Shown here in pieces: positions 1 through 12,689 of a stretch of 64,000 nucleotides of DNA (positions are counted from its first letter, which is position 1; every line of letters starts with the position of its first letter). The position numbers and the translations under genes were made by a program. This DNA comes from Polytrichum commune. Its lineage: Eukaryota > Streptophyta > Polytrichopsida > Polytrichales > Polytrichaceae. Below the pieces are notes generated by a model. That model saw nothing but the letters and a program-made list of their open reading frames with translations. It ran no database searches and was not told the origin of the DNA. The stretch is taken from positions 49,252,758 to 49,316,757 of the forward strand of contig OX485805.1 in assembly GCA_950295325.1 (NCBI GenBank), written 5' to 3'.

Positions 1-330
1 AAGCTTTTGTAGGGTTATGCTTTAACTATATATTAACTGTTCTTGAGGCTTTGCTGCATGGCAGTCTTACATTGCTTAAGGCCTATGCGAACCTCATGTG
101 AAAATTATAGTATCTTGACATCAAAAAAGCTGAAGTAGGGAAAGCTTCTTATATTTTAGTTCAGATGGACCTCATTCACAAATTGCAATGACCGATTTTT
201 TATTTTAGCATCAAGCTCCTACAAAGCTAAGATTTCTTTTTCTTTTCTTACCAAAGGTTGAGTTGATAGTTATTTACATGCTATCCAGTTGACGTTTCAA
301 GAATATTCATTCAACTGTATGATGGAACTG

Positions 331-830
331 TCCATGCTACTTGTCTAAGGGCCACTGCACAGTATGGCCATCCAGGTCGAGAGGCCGTAGGATTGAATGG
401 CCAAACTTTGTTGAGAGTCGAAAGAAATGGGCTGAAAGTAGCCGATATAATTATATAAGATTTGGAGCTTTCGGCCGAGCATAGTGTGAAGCCTCGAAAG
501 GCCAAGCCCAAAGTCCAAGCCCACTTTATTCCGTACCCAAAACAACCCCTCCAATCTAACGGCCAAGATCTTGTCAGTTTTGATTTTTTTAATGAAAAAT
601 TTGGCCTCTCAACCATAGTTTGGGTTTTCATTCCTGTCCGACCCAAACTTCCTTCAAGAGTCTGTCGCCCTGGTCAAAAAGTACTGCCATGTATGCATTT
701 TGGGGAGCAATGGCCTTTGGACTTTGGCCTCTAGTGTGAAGGGTGGAGAGGCTGAATTCTTGGTTTCTTGCAATCGGATTGGTGGAAATCGACGGCCTCT
801 CGATCTTCGGCCATAGTGTGAAGCAACCCT
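331..830. repeat. Dispersed repeat, copy 1 (second copy at 57483-58010)
   Basis: About 500 bp that aligns with few gaps to 57483-58010 (shared stretches include GTCGAGAGGCC, AATGGCCAAACTTTGTTGAG, CAAAAAGTACTGCCA and TTTCTTGCAATC). The right end here reads GGCCATAGTGTGAAGC. Its reverse complement resembles the left end of the other copy (GCTTCACACTATAATGGCC), so terminal inverted repeats of a non-autonomous DNA element are likely. I found no convincing target duplication. Short open frames inside are not conserved between the copies. Confidence 0.75.
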
Positions 831-1709
831 AACCATGCTCTTCCAGTAATCATAAGCATCATAAACTATCGATCCAAGATAGTTTAGTAACTCCCTAGAC
901 CTTATAAGTAACCGGTTTGACGAGGTACTTAAAGGATGATGTCAAGCTACCGGTCATGGTAAGGCAGATGATGTCATCTACCGGAGAGGGACGTTACCAA
1001 GGAAGAATGGCGTGGATAAAACAATACAAGTAGCAAGGGGAGGATCTAGTAGTATCAACAATGAATGAAAATTGGTAGAGGGTCGTAATCGCAAGCATGT
1101 ATGGTAGTGTGAGGCCAAACCACCCACCCTTAAGCGTCCTAGTCCGGGTGAGGGCATGGGGATCACATTCGTGTTCATATAACTCCCTCTTACCGACTTC
1201 GTACAAATCCATTTCATTTCCCATCAACTCTTGCACACCAATTTATTCCATAATATGAGTACAAGCATTGAAAAATGCTCTTCTCTATTTATTCCCTTCC
1301 TCCTACACTAATTCACAACCCCATAATCAAATCCCTACTAAAGCTTATTCCCTTATGCCACCCTCTAAGTTATGTGAATCCAACTCCACTAATTCACTAA
1401 TGAGTTAAGCTCTTAGTTAAATCTTCCCCCCTTTTTCTAATTAAGTAGCCCCCATAATAAGTGTCCTTAGCCTCTTCCCATACCCGGCCGGCTCACAACC
1501 GGTCCCCTTGATGGTCCATACCTGGCCTCCTACCCGGTCACTAAATCCCAGCAGCTCCTAAGCTCGGAACCAGCAGTCCCCAACTGAATCCCAGCAGCTC
1601 CTAAGCTCGGGCCAGCAGTCCCAACCGAATCCCAGCAGCTCCTACCTAATTCCACTAAGCCCCCTACCTAATTCCCACATTTTTCCGAGCTCTAAGAGCT
1701 CAACTTCCT

Positions 1710-1744
<35 letters not shown>

Positions 1745-3530
1745 GAGAAGGAGAGGGCACCCAAAACCACAACCCCTTAAACTTTCTCCTACTTAGTAGG
1801 ACCTTATCCTATCCACTAAACCCTCACCCCCTAAACCAACAAGATATATCCCAATTCAAACACTTAAACCCAAGGCCCTTCCCCTTGCTTCATCAAACAC
1901 TACTCACTTAACCAAAACACTCCCTAATGCCACTAAGCTTCTAATTAACCACACAAAATAAGCCTAAGGCCTAAAACATAACTCCACACCAAGCCTCACT
2001 CTTTTTAATACTTTTAATTGTTTTAATAACAACTTCAAATGCAATTCTAAGTAAATTCTAAACCTAAAACAAATATGAGCAACCATTTTGGGCTCATAGA
2101 TAGCGGTAGTAGAAATTGGTAATGTGTAGGACCGGCAGAGGTAGTAGTGGTAGCAATATGCAATAATATCCTAGAACCAGTAGCATGGTAGGACCTAAGT
2201 TAAAAAGTAAGGTAAGGTTTATTAAAAATGACGCGGTAGAGAAAACATTCATGATTTTGTATTAGAACCAGTAGTGTAATAAGGTAATAGCATAAGGGAA
2301 TGAAGTTGAGCATTGATGGGACATGCCAATGGTTACTTGGGGTCAACAAATGCTAATTAAAAAAATATGGAAGCTAGGTTAGTGATGCATGACACATGTG
2401 ATGGCATATAGGTAGTGCTAATGTTAGTAAGTGGTGTGTTGGTTTGCGGATATATTGAGTCATATAGGGTCTGCTTCATTGGGTTAACAAGGACGGCTTT
2501 GAGCTCAATGCATGCTAGAAACGGGGACAACTGGATTGAGGTTGTGGCAACTTGATTCAAGGGTAGGACAAGTTGGGAAAAGGCTAGGTGGGGGCGATAA
2601 AGGCTATTAGGAACTTGCTTTGTAATTAGGCAATGACCTAGTCAAGGCTCCCTATATGTGGTGGAAACTGAGAAGCTAGTACATGTGGTGAGAATTTAGG
2701 CGTTGAAGAAAAAAATTGCATACTATACTTATTTGTAGTGAAGATATTTAAAATATATATTCTATAACAATGTGGTTGCATTTGCTAAGGCATACATGTC
2801 ATCTCTTATACAATTTGAATGCTATATATTATAGGCAAAATCATCCAAAGGATTGGTTCAAGCACTCTCTACCTTAGAGTTACAAACACACTTTTGAGTT
2901 AGTCAATCCTTATCATTTAAAAGCCTGCTGTAGGAATTAAAAATTACACAAAACCATATTACAACAAGAGTTCATGAAATATATGTAATGTATTGATCAC
3001 CTTGATAAGTATATCCAAAAAAAACTTTACTACACTCTAACCTCCGTAGTATCACACCTGTGGGAACCAAAGTGCACGTGATATTACAAAGTTTTGTAGT
3101 GTTAACATGGATGCGTGGTCCTATATAGCACTATATTCGTTAATCGGAGACTTTTGAAAGTCTCAAAATAAAATATGCCCATAGTTTGGGATGCCAATAT
3201 TGTGGGCATATGGAATGTTGGGAACATCAAGAACATGACAATTTAAAAATTCGCACGTAAAGAATATTTTAATACTAAAAATAGAAAATTGCAATTATAA
3301 TGAAAACGTGAACTCCATGTGGAAAATAACAAGCGAATCTAAAAAACAAATGGTTTATGTCATTATAGAGTTTGGGGTGCGCATCCCATAAGTAAGGTTC
3401 TTATGGTTTTGGATGGCACATCCCAAACGTATATCACAATGGAGTATGACAAGTCTACTAAGTCTATTAAAAACCAAGACTACTAAGCACTAATGTTTTT
3501 CCCCGCCGTTAACTTTCACCTATGTTATGT
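831..3530. other. Intergenic DNA, no gene recognised
   Basis: AT-rich DNA without a convincing coding frame. It contains a 41-43 bp tandem repeat with three units at 1544-1645 (each starts AATCCCAGCAGCTCCTA) and a (GA)n run at 1711-1740. Nothing else could be assigned. Confidence 0.6.
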
Positions 3531-6500
3531 TTACCCATCTCCATCTTCCGCTTCATATCCATTCTCGGCGTCATTTTCCGCAGCTACAATACGTGCCAAG
3601 TTGTCTTTGGCAAAATCTATATGTTTTTGGGGGATGGTCATTGCTTCTGTGTTGGAACCTTTGCGCGGCTTCCAAGCACAAAGTATAGTATCCGTGTTTA
3701 TCCAAACCGGTGTGTACGCTGAGTCCACTGTCCACTTAAAATTCTTTTTGGTGTCCCAACCTAAATAAGTGCGGAGCACGTTCTGGTCTTTAGTGCTTGG
3801 ACGACAATATTCCACCTCAATTTGACGAAAGTTGGGGCTAGTTCGAACAAAATTGGGTGAAGACAATGCTTTTACCAACCAAATTGGCTTGGGATGCTCC
3901 TCATCCCTTGCTCGTACGAGGATCAAATAACCTTCATGGCAATCAACACCTACACGAAACGACGGTGCCGGTCAATTGCGGGCAGGGCCAACGTAATGCT
4001 CGTCCATTGCGAACTCTTCACGAGCGTCTCCATTGCTGAAAAACATAGTATTGGACTCGACAACCGTCAAACGACTTTGTGGCCAAAATCCTTGTGTCAA
4101 AGTCGTACGGGTGTCGCCACCAAGTGTCATCAAGGCTGAGCGAATGCGATCCCAATACGCGATCAACGGTTCATGGGTATCTCTAACACGTCTTGTGATG
4201 TCCTCCTCGCACAACTCTTTCCAATATTCAATGAATCCGGATATGCCTTTGATGATTTCCGGCCCATTCCTCATGGGTTCGGGTTTGCAAGGCTTTGGTT
4301 CCCCATCCGGGACCAAACATTTCCCATCCTTGTCTTGACGCCATACGAGTATACCATCATCCGGGCCCCAATTAGGAGATGTGCACAAAAGCTTGAACTG
4401 CATGGCCGGGACACCATCATCCCTCATATAAAATCGGAATTGTTGTGCTTTGGTATGTCCCACCAAACGGTCCACTCCCTTCAACATGTATGGCTTGATG
4501 AAGGCCTTGAAATTTGGTACTTCCTCAATCATGTGCGGTATCACCGGCATATGGTCTAAATCCATATATGATTTCATAAGAAGTGGTATTGTCGGAAAAT
4601 CTTCCTCATGCAACTTCATGCTCCAACGGCCAAATGACACATCAATGTCGTCATGTGTGTGTCCCACCATCAAGAAAGACACAAACACCTCTTTGAAGAT
4701 TCATTTTGCCACGAGCAATGACCAAAAATAAAATATGTATCGACATTTGTTGTCCTTCACACAATTATCTAGTTGAACGTGGAAAGTTGGAGGCAATGGT
4801 TTTGCACAAATGGGTTCTCTAGGTGGTTCCCGTAATGATGACATACAAACCTCCCTCCCCGCAAGCACTGCCTCATAAAGGGGTGTCGTTCCACAACCAT
4901 CAAAAAGTCCACGGGAGGAATGTACCGGTGGCTGCTCAAGATCGCGCAAGAGTCTTGCAAATGAACCCACCGTGTGGTTAGCATCTCTAAGGTAAAAATC
5001 CAAACCATAATGGGTATACTTAACATCCCCATGGCCATGCGCAATCATACCTGGAAAAAACAAACGATGCGTGAACAAAATTGGATGAAATGGAATAACT
5101 ACTAAATGGATGTATGGAGTTGAACATTTGCCAAACACACTCAAGAAAATTTGATAGACTTTAAACACGTCGTTGTGATTTCATACGAACCTGTGACAAC
5201 CACGGGCAACTTGAAGAGACCATCCGTGGCCTTTATTTTGCGTGCATAACAAGGGCATGCGGTCTTAGCGTGGTCCATTTTATCATGGATAACTGTTAGA
5301 ACCTTTGTGGGCCTCATTATAGATAGAGCACGATTTTTGTAGTAATCTTGACGGTGTGCCTCTTGGTTGTTGACATGCTCAATATATTTTGTCTGGTGTC
5401 TGGTATGAGATTCAGTGCCTATGGGGTGGGCGTCTCGAAGACCTTTGTATTTTTCACACGTCGTACACCTAGCGAACTTGTCTCCGGGTCTCTTCAAAAT
5501 GTATTCCGCAAACTGTTGGTTTTTAATCACACTCAATTTGGACAAAGAAATGGGCTCACATCCCGCTATGCGACCCACTTCGTTGATGTCCGTTAATATG
5601 TTCTTCCATTTTGTGCCCGTGGGCAACACCGTTTGAACAACTTTCTCCCCTAATGACAATGTCCTCGTCTTGTGGGGCATTGCATCGGCCAATGGCACTA
5701 TGATCGTGGAGAGTGTCGCCGAGGCTTGGAGTGTAGCCTCCCGAGGTTTCTTTGTGCCCAAATTTCCATGAAATCGAGAGCGGCGACCCAACGATGAATA
5801 CTTTTGAAACCTATAAAAGTCAGACTTTGACACGGCATGGATGGTATACCACGCGGTACAACACACTTCCACATTCTCTAGTGTGACCACCTTATGCCCA
5901 TGGGTGTCAATGTGCACATTTCTGTGGACCTCGAGTTTTTTTGCCGATCTCATACGGAAATCGGCAAGCCACATCTCTTCACGAAGAGACCTAATGTTTT
6001 CGCGAGGAAAAAATTGGCAACATCTCCTCGCGCAACAGTCCTTGGCGGACATGACATGGATAGAATCGTCTCCCAATATGCGATCCCGTCGTCGCTCCTT
6101 ATCACCGCGAGACACGTGGTTAGAATCATATATGCGAAGGCCTTTGCGAGGAGGTAATTTGGCCAACAAAGCTGATTGCGTTTCTTTGTGCCGCCGCCCA
6201 TGATTCCACAAACTTACTTCTTCATGTAGAACTCGACGAAGGGGCCATCGACGCAAGGAAAATCTCCATGTCACCGGAACCTCAAGTGGAAGCAAAAAAT
6301 TCAAGATGCAAACACCAACATCGTCGTCACCGAGGGAGTTGGCATCAATACAATCACGGGGATCGGAGTTTCGACATATGTCATTTGCTACCGGTACCCC
6401 AAGGTCGTTAAGTAGAACAACATCAAGGCCTACCCATTGCTCTCTTCCAAAACCCACAGACAACGGAATGTCACCGTGGTCATCCCCGGAATGTAGAGAT

Positions 6501-6668
6501 TGTTCGAGCCCTTCAAGTGTCTGATCGGGGGATGCATCCACAGGCACCCCCACCACGTTTGTAACGTCAGTACCATCCGCCGACGTGAAAGATAGTTCGC
6601 ATTCACTATCGGCGGACGATGCATTAGTAGACAACTCCAATGAAATATCTCCCAAATGCATCTTCATT
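3531..6668 (-). pseudogene. DUF7869-type transposase-like protein, two exons, two in-frame stops
   Basis: The minus-strand gene reads from ATG at 6668 (an upstream in-frame ATG lies at 6715). Exon 1 is 6668-5191. A GT-AG intron (5190-5051, donor CACAG/GTTCGTATG, acceptor TTTTTTCCAG/GTATG) joins it in phase to exon 2 (5050-3531, TAA). Exon 1 carries a Cys-rich stretch, then CCTAWYTIHAVSKSDFYR, a C-x2-C knuckle (CTTCEKYKG) and DKMDHAKTACP. Exon 2 carries QLDNCVKDNKCR and FLMVGHTHDDIDVSFGRWS. These are hallmarks I associate with the DUF7869 group of transposon-derived proteins in plants and aquatic animals. Two TGA codons interrupt exon 2: 4703-4701 (after SLLVAK) and 3974-3972 (after HYVGPARN). 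The frame and family-like sequence continue past both, so point nonsense mutations (CGA or GGA to TGA) are likely. The full length would be about 1,000 residues. A possible leader acceptor (TTTGTTTAG/GGACA) precedes the start, so the palindrome-rich DNA at 6.8-8.0 kb may be its leader or promoter. The family call is from recognition, not a search. Confidence 0.75.
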
Positions 6669-6801
6669 GTCCCTAAACAAACCACCAACACCTGAACAAA
6701 CAAAAACCATCGCAATGTTCAGAAGAGCGCACAAATTAGATGTCCAAATATATGGCCTAGAACTCAAACAAGGGAACTAACGGAAGGCTCCACAAAAATA
6801 G

Positions 6802-8040
6802 ACGAACGCACGTTCGAAAAGAATACCAAGACATGGAAACACTGCATGGAAATCCCATGGCAATTGACACCGGCAGCAAATTGTGATATATATCATTCGT
6901 GAAGGGTGATCATATGATTTGCACAACCATAGCGAGGATAGCACACCAACCAAGGACAGGTTAAATATACGAACGGCCGTTCGTAAGCTCTTCCCAAAAC
7001 AATATACGTAAATCACACTTGGACCCGGCGCAATTCCAATAACTCAGGCCATACGATGCCTGAAGACATGCCACCCTGTCTGTCGTGGCAAATGACAGGT
7101 ACCACATCCCGGCGTTCACTTGAAAATCAGTGAACGTCATGTTTACGAACGTGCGTCCGTAAGTTCTCTGCCGTACTGTGGGGTTACATGCAGCAATGTT
7201 TGTCTCTAAGTAAAATATCGGATGCGGCAAACATAATCCCAGGTTGTATTTACGAACGAACGTTCGGAAATTTGATGAATCTACGAGTATACGTTTGAAA
7301 TGGCCGTGAGGAGAAACGAACGTTCGTTCGCATATAACTGTCATATTGAAAGTCCAGAAACAATCAGTGATGGTGATGCCTGCGTGCACAATAATCCCAT
7401 GTGGCTTTTACGAACGCGCGTTCGTAAATACCCGTCCATCCTATATGCTTGTGGAGAGAACTGGAAAATGGTGGAATTACAGGTATACATTTGTATGAGG
7501 CTGGTGTACATATTTACGAACGCGCGTTCGTATATCAATGACATCTACAATATGAATATGTCTATCCATATGCACTGCCTGTGACTACCCATGTGCACGT
7601 GTATCTATAGGTCTCTGAAATCGGACTGCTTATACGGTACTTACGAATGTGCGTTCGTAAACTATCCACCATCATCTATCAGACCAATTTATATATGTGC
7701 CAGATCGTGTGATTTACGAACGCACGTTTGTAAATACCCGTCCATCCTATATGCTTGTGGAGAGAACTGGAAAATGGTCGAACTACAGGTATACATTTCT
7801 ATGAGGCTGGTGTACATATTTACGAACGCGCGTTCGTATATCAATGACATCTACAATATGAATATGCCTATCCATTTGCACTGCCTTTGACTACCCATGT
7901 GCACGTGTATCTATAGGTCTCTGAACTCGGACTGCTTAGACGGTACTTACGAACGTGCGTTTGTAAACTACCCATCATCATTTATCTGACCCATTTATGT
8001 ATGTGCCAGATTGTGTGCTTTACGAACGCGCATTCGTAAA
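6802..8040. repeat. Palindrome cluster, left group (12 copies)
   Basis: Twelve copies of an inverted repeat with arms ACGAACG and CGTTCGT separated by two bases and usually flanked by TTTA and TAAA. Approximate starts are 6802, 6968, 7143, 7249, 7314, 7407, 7513, 7641, 7713, 7819, 7947 and 8019. The copies at 7407, 7513 and 7819 keep both arms perfect. Others carry single changes, several of them C-to-T or G-to-A at CpG. The spaces between copies are AT-rich and unrelated except for a 306-bp tandem duplication. The group lies directly upstream of the minus-strand DUF7869-type gene. Confidence 0.95.
7407..8040. repeat. 306-bp tandem duplication carrying palindromes
   Basis: Two near-identical units. 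Palindromes at 7407, 7513, 7641 and 7713 recur at 7713, 7819, 7947 and 8019, each exactly 306 bp later. The intervening DNA matches too (for example TCCTATATGCTTGTGGAGAG in both). Units are 7407-7712 and 7713-8018, plus the closing palindrome, so both breakpoints lie at a palindrome. This suggests recombination between palindromes made the duplication. Confidence 0.9.
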
Positions 8041-10084
8041 ATCCCGGTATTTACGGCGGTATATGCGGGTGTGAAGGTTGTCGTGTACCTGGGAGGTGGG
8101 GGTTGGCGCACACGAAAATGCCTTCCGCGAGCTCCGTCGGGTCTCTGGAGCGCACCCGGCGTGTGCCGCAGAAAAGAGCTTTGCAGTGGGGGGAAGAGCT
8201 TTAAGTACTTGTCTACGATGGTTCAAAATTCCTTGGATGCTCTTAAAAAAGCCGATTCCCGCCGCCTACTTTGACCTACCAGTATGTCATTCCATCCATG
8301 CGCAATTATATATTAAATAGCATTATGTAAGGAACATGTATTGCATACACGCAACTTGATATTGAAAATATGTAAATCGGTCGCAAACCTTAGGTGTTAC
8401 CAAGGTCTCATGAATATAAATATGTATATAATAGATACATAATATCAGAATATGATGTTGGTCAATATAGAATATTAAATGATTTGCGACCAAGTTGTGA
8501 AGTCCAAGTTAATTGACAATGGAAACCTAATATATGTTATGAATGAATGTGATTGTGTGTGTATATATATATATATATATATAACTAAGGTAAACTCAAT
8601 TAAAAACAAGTTGTGGAGGCCCCTAAAATTATAGGAATGCCCATATGATTCACATCGAATCACGCCCGTAATATGCTCACAAGTGTGTGAAAACCATTAA
8701 AAAGATGGGTTAATCCATAATGGCTTGTACTAGGGTAGATTGAGGATAATATGAATCTAATCATAACTAGATGTAAGTTAGGACTAAATTCAAATGTAAC
8801 CATAGGTATAGGAATAATGAATTAAAATGGCATGTATGGAAATGTTTAATTAAGTTGGAATGATCAATATGATAGAGTAATCATAAGAAATGAAACCATA
8901 CTTATGACAAGTCACACTTAAAATTATGTGTTTTACATCCTGTCAGAAGTATGTGGATGCTTGTATTAGATAAAAGTGTTGAGTTACAGTAAAGTCTTAA
9001 GACATGCATGTTATAATGATCCCATGTTTGGATTATGTGATCAAATAGCACTGAAGAGTATTAAGGGGGAAGATGGAGCATTTCAATACTCACTTTTTGC
9101 CCAAACCAAAGCTTTCCCCGAAATCTATTAATGTTGAATCTCAAAATAACAATTGGCATGGTATAAAAAAAAATGTAGGGATGCAGGGTTTAGGGTTTGT
9201 GATAGTTGTGTATTAGGGTTTAGGGTTTTGTCATTAGTACGATACATTACACACACACACAAACAATATTGACTCCTAAAAACCCGTACTGCACTAACTT
9301 AATTTATGCAAGCTCAAAGTTCATGATACCCTCTCTACACAATCTCAAATTGGTCCTTTATGAATGTAATAGTGATTTGAAAAACCATGGTTCGAATTGA
9401 AAGATATTATATTGTTTACGAAAACTGTATATTATTTGAAAACATCATATACACATCCTTAGGGGTGTGTTCTTCATTGGAAACCTATTCCATACATTTG
9501 ATGCTAGCGAGATATCTGACCATATGGCTCATTGGTTAAATGCAATCCCATCATTGTTGAAAATTAAAGTTCAATGCACTGTACAAGTTTTAGTTCAAGT
9601 TGACGCCCAATTAAATGATTCAATTGACGTCCTATTGGAGATTGAATTTTCCTCCACCTCTTGTAAATAAGCGAATAGGGCCTCTAAACAATCTCAAATT
9701 GGGTCCTTTAAGTACTATGTCATATATACCTGAAGAACGATGGTTCAATCTTAAAGTTATCTCGTTCATGAAAACTCTATACTGTACAACACCATATACA
9801 CATCCTTGGGGGTGGATTCTTCATCGCAATCGCACAAAATGCATATATTATTGTGCAATACGAATTAACTTAAGGTTGTTTTGAAAATATGTTTACAAGG
9901 AATCTAATAGTAAATGTACTAAGGGCATATGGTAATCAAAATTCATGTCTTCATACTAAGTTCTTTAAGTTAATGTGATTAATGCTTCCATTACATATAA
10001 TACATATACACATGTTTTACGCCCCCCCTTCATTACATCTACATCCATCTCCAATTGCATTTCCCCCCATCCCCCCATCCCCCC
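8041..10084. other. Intergenic DNA with simple repeats, no gene recognised
   Basis: The GC-richer start (8070-8280) has no convincing frame. A (TA)n run lies at 8562-8583. Plant-telomere-like TTTAGGG units occur at 9186-9230, too few and too imperfect to be a telomere. A roughly 345-bp spaced direct duplication links 9330-9500 and 9676-9840 (both contain CAATCTCAAATTGG and ATACACATCCTT). No palindrome of the 6.8-16.2 kb family occurs here. Confidence 0.6.
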
Positions 10085-10092
10085 ATCCCCCC
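10063..10092. repeat. (CCCCCCAT)n simple repeat
   Basis: Four imperfect units of CCCCCCAT just upstream of the G-box-like CACGTGG at 10092-10098. Confidence 0.9.
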
Positions 10093-10618
10093 ACGTGGAG
10101 CGTCGCCAATGAAAGGACGGCATTGGGCCGTCGCCATTGGCAGAACGCCATGTGGCAGCCAAGGGTAAACCCTAACGGCGCCGGCCACCACCCCGCGGCC
10201 CTTCCCACTTCTCCTCATTCTCAATTGGAACAGAGAGGAGGAGAGGAGAGCTTAGAATATTCGAAGCGAAGCTCTGCCAGATTGTAGTCTGCCTTGTTTT
10301 ACTTTGCTTGAAGTTGTGTTTGAGTTGCATATTTCGCTTGAGAGGTGACTTATTGTGAGTAGGGAGCTTGAGGGTTGCAAGAGCGCTAGTAGACTCACCT
10401 GCAGTTTGAATATTGGGATTTGAAAGCTTGAAGCTTGAAGCTTGAAGCTGCACCAGATTAGGCGCTAGGGTTTGTACATAAAGAGTGAGGCCTTGAAAGT
10501 GTGGTGAAGGAGTGAGTGGTGCAAGAGTGCATTTCAACAACAGGCATTGTAGATTTGTGTGTTGTTGTGTGGTTTTTTCAGCAAGGGAGAACCAATTTTT
10601 GTCAAGGAACACTTCAAT
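10085..10618 (+). promoter_or_regulatory. Probable promoter and 5' leader exon of the ParB/methyltransferase/FCP1-like gene
   Basis: The sequence becomes GC-rich and holds a G-box core (CACGTGG, 10092-10098), a CCAAT box (10106-10110) and a telo-box-like AAACCCTAAC (10167-10176). Such elements are common in plant promoters. A purine-rich leader-like tract follows, with an imperfect AAGCTTG repeat near 10420-10450. A good 5' splice site (CAAT/GTGAGTAC) at 10619 could pair with GTGCAG at 11393, which directly precedes the ATG. That would give a 775-nt leader intron holding seven palindromes. No TATA box or start site could be fixed. Confidence 0.5.
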
Positions 10619-11393
10619 GTGAGTACATTCCATCCAACTTGCCTCACAACCCACATCCTGAATTGGTTCATTGTAGATTTCCTTTTGCATTGTTTGAAGG
10701 GTGAGCCTTGGCAGGTTTTGCATGCAATTTGAGCTTTGCTAATCATTCTAAAGCTCAGATATGTTGTGTTTTTCATTTTTTGTTCAATTCAATCGTTCTG
10801 ACCACGCACTTGCAAGCATTCTACACATGAATAAGCACATTCTACCCTATACGTATTCGTATATATATACGAAACCGTATATATACGGACAAGATGTGAA
10901 CAGCCAAACCAACCACATTTACGAACATGCGTTCGTAAATGCGAATGCATTGCCTAACCCAACCCTTTTTACGAACGCTCGTTCGTAAATACCCCTATCC
11001 AAAGCCCATGCGAAGGAGTTTTACGAACGCGCGTTCGTAAATACCCTTCACCCACAACACAAATTCAAAACTTTACGAACGCTCGTTCGTAATATACGAT
11101 ACAAAACAACATACACCAACATACTGTCAGTGATAAACACACTAAGTGAAATCATTCAAACCAAATATCAATCTTACGAACGCACGTTCGTAAAAACGTG
11201 AAATGTAAATTAAACCGACCAAAAACTATTTACGAACGATCGTTCGTAAATATGAACAAAGGCCTCTAGATCAAATATATGAAATGTTATACAACCAAAC
11301 CAACAATGCAAACAACATTGTCTGCGGCATAGTGGTACCACTCACGAACGAACGTTCGTAAATACTTCACTAAAAGTGTACATCATTGTGCAG

Positions 11394-12689
11394 ATGGCTA
11401 GATCAACCAGGAGTGCCATCGAGATGTTCGCAGTGAAGGTGGACAGCCTGCCACAGTCAGTGTCGGATACAAACGACAATGACAATTACGTCCCAAAGAT
11501 CGACTTCATGGGGGAGTGGACAGCGCTGCCAGAGAAAACCGAAGACGGTCTTTTTGTCCTGCGCTTCACCTACGAGCTGGAGACGAGACCGGACCAGCCA
11601 GAACAATGGGTGCAGATGAAGACATGGGAAATAGAGTCAATAGAGGCCCAGGGGGATTACGTCATTTTGGATATGAAAAACAAGAAGGACCACATCAACC
11701 TCCTCTTGCACTACATGGAGCACTCCTTCTCCCACAATTACGCCATTCTGACCGTGGGAGAAGAGGCCAAGCATTTCAACCTGCAGAATCACTTCACAAA
11801 GTACGCTTTGAGCCAGTACTGGACAGCCAGAAAGTTAACTGCCTTGGCTTTAAACATCTCCAAGTATAAAAGTGTGGTCGCCGAGGCGAACAAGAAGAAG
11901 AAGAGTCCTAGAAAACCTTCTGTGTCCGGCGCAGGAGGTTCGAGAAGTGCACCCCGGCCTGTGCCATCCGCGAGCCGGGGGACGGACGGGCCCAGCAGAC
12001 AGTCCACGCCATCCAAAAGGACAAAGGATGACTTGGAAAAATCGGGTGTAACAGACACGGCGGAGGTGAGCTCGCCTCCCGTTATGCCAATTCCTTTGAA
12101 GAAGGGACAAAACCCGGACGCCGTGAAGGCTACCAGAATCCTGAGAGACTTCAACACTTACTCAAAGGATTGCTGGCCCATGGGGAGGCACTTTACATTC
12201 AACGTTGATTGCTTCAAGTGCGAGAAATCGCCAAACAAGTGGGTGGTGAGGTCTCGTGAGAGCGGGGGTGTCAAGTGGCAAATTAACAATTTGATGAACA
12301 ACGTCAAGTGGGACAGGCAGACCGTTTGCGTGATGCCGAAGGGCTTCACGTCCCGTCCGACTGAGAAAGATTGGCCCCGGATCCAGAATGGTGAGTTCTG
12401 GATCATAGATGGACAGCACAGCCTAGAGGCGTCGCAGCTCATCCTGAAGGACGATAACTTCCAGCATGAGCTGAAGGCGGACCTGCGCTACTGGAAGGCC
12501 TTCTTGGTGTGGTCTGACGACTGGGACAAGCTCCGAAAGATTTCAACTTTCTTGAACTCAGGCAATAAGATAAAGGCGTTTGAGGCGTCCTGGGCAGCAA
12601 ACATAGTGGCTGCACGAGATGTCTAGGTGGCACATGGTTGCCCACCAAAAGAGAGAGAGAACGCGAAGACCCAGTCTCCTCAGTGGAAG
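11394..12689 (+). other. Exon 1: ParB/DGQHR-like region
   Basis: Residues 1-432. After an N-terminal part of unknown type comes a basic, Ser/Pro-rich linker (about 160-230). Residues about 250-410 resemble the ParB/sulfiredoxin-like fold of DGQHR-type proteins. The core motif is WIIDGQHSLEAS, with D339-G-Q-H-S343 (canonical DGQHR). The region before it (PNKWVVRSRESGGVKWQ) may match the strand-rich start of that fold. The last stretch (KISTFLNSGNKIKAFE) fits the helical follow-on in which such proteins often have an F-x2-LN signature. The in-frame TAG is at 12624-12626. No helix-turn-helix of bacterial ParB was recognised. Confidence 0.6.

Noticed and set aside
9186-9230. Telomere or internal telomere block
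   Set aside because: Only a few imperfect TTTAGGG units; such short tracts occur by chance and in plant promoters.
6960-11000. Many short open frames with RTRVRK, FVNARS or YERAFV-like peptides
   Set aside because: These are the palindrome read in different frames. The peptides recur because the DNA recurs; there is no codon bias, start context or conservation.
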